Below are positions 60,524 to 64,000 of a stretch of DNA of 64,000 nucleotides, piece after piece. The position numbers and the translations under genes are program-made. Positions within the stretch are counted from its first letter, which is position 1. Each line of letters begins with the position of its first letter. Below the pieces are notes generated by a model. It was given only the letters and a program-made list of their open reading frames with translations, was not told the DNA's origin and did not search any database. Source of the stretch: Heliocidaris erythrogramma (Eukaryota; Echinodermata; Echinoidea; Camarodonta; Echinometridae). Where the stretch lies: NCBI GenBank assembly GCA_025617745.1, contig CM046853.1:4522873-4586872 (forward strand). Direction: 5' to 3'.

Positions 60524-62493
60524 CAATGGACTGTTCCGGTGACTCAAAGCGATTGTTCAGAATTGCAAGTGATCTCATGGACAGGAAGCAGCGTCTCCTC
60601 TTCCGGCTCATGCATCTGCTGTGGATCTGGCCTCTCGTTTCAGCAGCTTCTTTAGGAGTAAGATAGAAGCTATTCGTGCTGGTCTGCCACACATTCGACC
60701 AACAGCTGTTACACGTCAAACTGTCGCAGTATTAGACACACTTGCTCCTGCTTCTGTGGAGGAAGTTCGAAAAATGATTTCAGGGTCACCAGCAAAGTCA
60801 TGTGAGTTGGACCCAATCCCGACATCTCTTCTCAAGAGGTGCATAGTTCCAGTAATCACAGATATCATCAATGCAAGCTTGGAAACTGGGACCGTCCCAG
60901 AAGATTTGAAGGAAGCCATTGTTCGACCGACACTCAAAAAATCTGGAATGGATATAGACTCTCTGCAGAGTTATCGTCCAATATCCAACTTGTCTTATCT
61001 GTCCAAGGTCTTGGAACGTGTGGCTTTCTCTCGTCTCTCCGAACATTTGCATGACAACTCGCTACTTGACAGCTATCAGTCAGCATACCGTCCAAATCAT
61101 AGTGTTGAAACGCTTCTCACAAATTTAACGGACAATGTATTGCAACAGATGGATAAAGGTAATGTCACAGTTCTCGTTCTACTTGACATGTCATCAGCGT
61201 TCGACACGGTAGACCATCAAATTCTGCTTGACCAGTTACATTCGCTGGGAGTCGGCGGAATGGCCCATCGTTGGTTTGCATCTTATCTGTCAAATCGTCG
61301 TCAGTATGTGGGCATCAGAGATGCCAAATCTGAGGCTAGCCATCTTGAGTTTGGAGTCCCCCAGGGATCAGTAGGAGGCCCCCTCTTATTCTCTCTTTAT
61401 CTTCAGCCTGTGGGTAGCATTATCAGGGCACACAACATCGGGTACCACTGCTATGCTGATGACATACAGCTGTATTTGTCTGTCCCTCCGACCTTTGATT
61501 CAATGTCATCAGCAGCTCGGCAACTAGAAGCCTGTATAAAGGATATCAATATGTGGATGGACTCTCATGGTCTCAAACTTAACCACCTGAAGTCCGAAGC
61601 AATTGTGTTAGGGTCAAAACATATGACCAGCAAAGTGGATATGAATGATTTCCATATCCAAGTTGGAAATAGTTGCATCCTCCCATCTTCCAAAACCCGA
61701 AATCTTGGCGTTATCTTCGACACAAACATGACATTTAATGATCATGTTACCCAAGTATCGAAGTCAGTACGATACCAGCTCCGCAACCTTAGCTTTGTCC
61801 GAAAATACCTGACCCGGAATGCAACTGAACAACTAGTCCATGCCCTCATCTCTTCCCGCCTTGATTTCTGCAACTCGCTCTTTCTCAGCCTTTCTCAAAA
61901 ACAGATTAGTAAACTGCAACGCCTCCAAAATTCCGCAGCCAGACTAGTTACCCTCACTAAGAAAGTTTGTCACATAACCCCTGTTCTTCAATCTCTTCAC
62001 TGGCTGCCGGTTGAAAAGCGAATCACCTTCAAAGTTCTGCTGCTGGTCTACCACGCAGTCAAAGGCTCCTCACCACTCTACCTTCAGAACTCGATTCATG
62101 CGTATCAACCACCTCGCAGACTTCGGTCATCAGACTCTTCCCTCCTTCAAGTTCCCAGATCTCGACACTCTTGGGGTGACCACAGCTTTTCTCACTCTGG
62201 CCCCTTTCTCTGGAATAGTCTACCCCTTCATATCCGTCTGGCTTCGTCCTCTGACTCATTTAAAAAAATGTTGAAAACCTACCTGTTTTAAACTTTAACT
62301 CTGGACTACTAGTTGATTTATATGTACGTGTATACTCTGATGAATATATATATATATATGCAATGTACACTGTAGCTTAAAATTCAATGTTGTAGTTTAT
62401 ATATAAATATATAATTATGTGTTTACTACTCTGTACAGCGCCATGAGCGTCACTTGTGACGGACCTGAGCGCTTAATAAGAAGCCACTATTAT
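60524..62493 (+). mobile_element. 5'-truncated L2-like LINE
   Basis: Begins abruptly at about 60524 inside the MITE palindrome. It carries a reverse transcriptase frame and ends with a tail GACCTGAGCGCTTAATAAGA followed by CACTATTATT. The endonuclease region is missing, as expected from incomplete target-primed reverse transcription. It is absent from array copies 1 and 2. Confidence 0.85.
60585..62291 (+). pseudogene. L2-like reverse transcriptase (partial ORF)
   Basis: A continuous frame of more than 550 residues to TAA at 62289-62291, open from about 60585. Motifs: LPAHASAVDLASRF, YRPISNLSYLSKVLERV, YQSAYRPNHSVET, LLDMSSAFDTVDH, GVPQGSVGGPLLFSLYL and the catalytic CYADDIQLYL. The C-terminal part has SRLDFCNSLF and LHWLPVEKRITFK, typical of the L2 clade. 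Just upstream (60540-60590) RLFRIASDLM is in another frame, so a frameshift separates it. The endonuclease is missing, so the copy cannot be autonomous. Confidence 0.85.
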
Positions 62494-62718
62494 TAATGGT
62501 ATACAAAGTCGGTGAAGTACGGCACCACGCTTTGTGCAAGAGCGGCTCACACGTCCACTGCTTTGAGGACGACCAGGATTTCCACCCAAAACGCGTACGT
62601 CCACAGGGCAGTGGACGAGTGAATCGCTTCCCCGACTTTGTATACCATTAACACAAAGCAGTCCATTGAATTACCGCACGTAGCAGTCGACTAGTGAACG
62701 TGCAAATCGAAAAGTCCC

Positions 62719-64000
62719 TAATATATGTTGTTCTGCGTCTGCCTCGTCCTATTTTCCCTTCGGTTGGAAGCCAAAGTACCAGTTTGTTAGCCATTTCCTC
62801 ACTGTGGCGAACACAGTAACCCGCGAGACGCATCCTCCTTTGCTGAACTTTGATCGAGATTTTAGGTAGATCTCCATAGATCTGATCATTTGTGAGATGA
62901 CTCTTCCAGGACACATTAAGTGTCATTCGAAGTAGTCTTGTGTAGCACCCGTCCAACTGCATATTCATCTTTTTGGTTAGAGTCCAAGTTTCAGAATTAG
63001 AACCATATAAAAGTACCGACTCAACAGTAGCAGTAAAGAGTCTGATTTTGATTTTTCTTGAGAGAGAGGAGCTCCAAACTTTTCTAAGCCTGTGGCAGGC
63101 ATTCCACGCTACTGCCTTTCTAGTGTTAGTAGGGACTTTTAGAAGCAGTGGACTAGTACTTCGTCCCAGTCGACTAATTCGCGCATGTCAACGTCGTCGA
63201 CTGCCCATGTTGACTACAGTTCTGATCATTTTAGATTTCACTCGACGGGTACGTACCGTCGACGTCAACCGGAAGTACACACTCAACGGATGAGCATAAT
63301 AGTTGAGCTGTTCTGATGACGTCATATACGTGAACCTCGTCGAAGATTTCGGAGCACCGCAAAAACGAAGTGAACACGTTCTCGATTTTGCAAGGCAGGG
63401 AGGAGGACAGGGAGAGGGCGAGTGGCGCATGCGCAGTGGCGTAGAATGTTGTCCTTGCGTACCAGTCGACTAAGTGGACGTGCAATTCTAAAAGTCCCTA
63501 ATATCACATTCAGAGCTTGCAGTCCATGCCCCAAGATATTTAAAGTTCTCCACTATTTTAAGGGCATCACCGTTTTTGACCTTAATTTCCACTGCCTGGG
63601 GAATTCCTGATGCAGCCTCTTGTTCTAGCCGGATTAAAATCTACTGAGCCTGTTCCATTTCCCCCGTTATGATTGCCAGATCATCGACAAAGTCGAAATC
63701 TGTAATGGTAACTGCTGGAAATCTTCTGCTTCTTCTTATATAAGGTTGAAAGCCAAGTTCTTCATCTCTACCCTCAAATTTTTTCCCGCACACTGTAGTC
63801 AAGTACGATAGCAAAGATATACGGTGCTAGTGTGTCTCCTTGCAAAACTCCCTGTTTGATTTCAAAGAAATCAGTCTCACCATCAGGTGTTATAACTCTT
63901 GCCTTAGTGTTTTGGTACAGGATCTCTATTGCACCTATCAGCTTCGGAGGTATGTCATAGGCTTTCAGAATGTTTATCATCTTCTTTTGATGTACTGAGT
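62719..64000 (-). pseudogene. RTE-like reverse transcriptase fragment, array copy 3 (cut by window end)
   Basis: Third copy of the fragment, with the MITE at 63132-63498. It closely matches copy 1, including GRGRRRTTYI, FVDDLAIIT and GVLQGDTLAPY, with a changed SVREKI segment near 63775. The window ends inside the polymerase region. Confidence 0.75.
63132..63498. mobile_element. TA-type MITE 'b', array copy 3
   Basis: 367 bp, TA-flanked, same position in the reverse transcriptase frame as in the other copies. Confidence 0.8.

Larger units (their letters stand above)
60461..62718. mobile_element. TA-type MITE 'a', array copy 3, split by a LINE
   Basis: The left end GGGACTTTTCGATTTGCACG at 60461 and the right end at 62718 match the 293-bp element of the other copies. 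The middle is interrupted by the L2-like LINE, with loss of about six bases at the insertion point. Confidence 0.75.
35254..64000. repeat. Tandem segmental array, ~6.1-kb unit, three copies
   Basis: The same sequence order starts at 35254, 53150 and 59794 (anchor AATTTGTCCCCTTGAAGACA) and runs on for kilobases at high identity. Subtracting the 11.8-kb insertion, copy 1 is about 6.08 kb. Copy 2 is 6.64 kb, because it gained a 1.1-kb element and lost about 0.5 kb near 56020. Copy 3 is cut by the window end and carries a LINE. The left breakpoint falls inside the right arm of the foldback at 34.0-35.3 kb, and copies 2 and 3 contain only that arm. It could be a genuine tandem duplication or, less likely given the distinct insertions, an assembly artefact. 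Confidence 0.8.

Noticed and set aside
1-64000. CRISPR arrays, rRNA operons, bacterial-type operons
   Set aside because: The direct repeats here are eukaryotic minisatellites or TE copies without CRISPR spacing, and nothing prokaryotic was seen.

Overview
The window is AT-rich metazoan DNA: spliced genes with GT-AG introns, several non-LTR retrotransposon families, a tRNA-derived SINE and many foldback or MITE-like elements. The one host gene I can assemble is an interleukin-17-receptor-like gene, and the repeat style resembles genomes of marine invertebrate deuterostomes (an echinoderm is my best guess). The species is inference only.

Layout. 1-13.2 kb: no gene I can defend, but a string of inverted-repeat elements (2.2, 3.7, 5.7-6.3, 9.0-9.9, 10.0-10.6 and 11.7-12.2 kb) and minisatellites. 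13.47-28.72 kb, minus strand: ten exons of a receptor whose phases join in one open frame of 589 residues. It has an IL-17R-type ectodomain, three near-identical EGF exons, a transmembrane exon and one large SEFIR exon; the 5' end was not found. Its introns hold a SINE, a LINE relic, a MITE and, on the opposite strand, a CR1-like LINE (about 20.3-25.6 kb) with both ORFs intact. 29.1-35.3 kb: composite repeats, including a 160-180 bp minisatellite array and two large foldbacks.

35.25-64.0 kb is a tandem array of a unit of about 6.1 kb (starts near 35254, 53150 and 59794; the third copy runs off the window). Each copy carries a minus-strand RTE-like reverse transcriptase fragment broken by the same two TA-flanked MITEs. 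Because the copies are paralogous they act as empty sites for later insertions: an 11.8-kb DNA transposon in copy 1 (40027-51838; 13-bp TIRs, AA target duplication), a 1.1-kb element with subterminal repeats in copy 2 (56362-57469), and an L2-like LINE in copy 3 (about 60524-62493).

The 11.8-kb element is the most unusual object. Its arms are about 2.4 kb and 2.0 kb of minisatellite dense in TGACGTCA-type palindromes. Its interior carries a three-exon reading frame resembling a DUF4806 protein, and I could not recognise a transposase.
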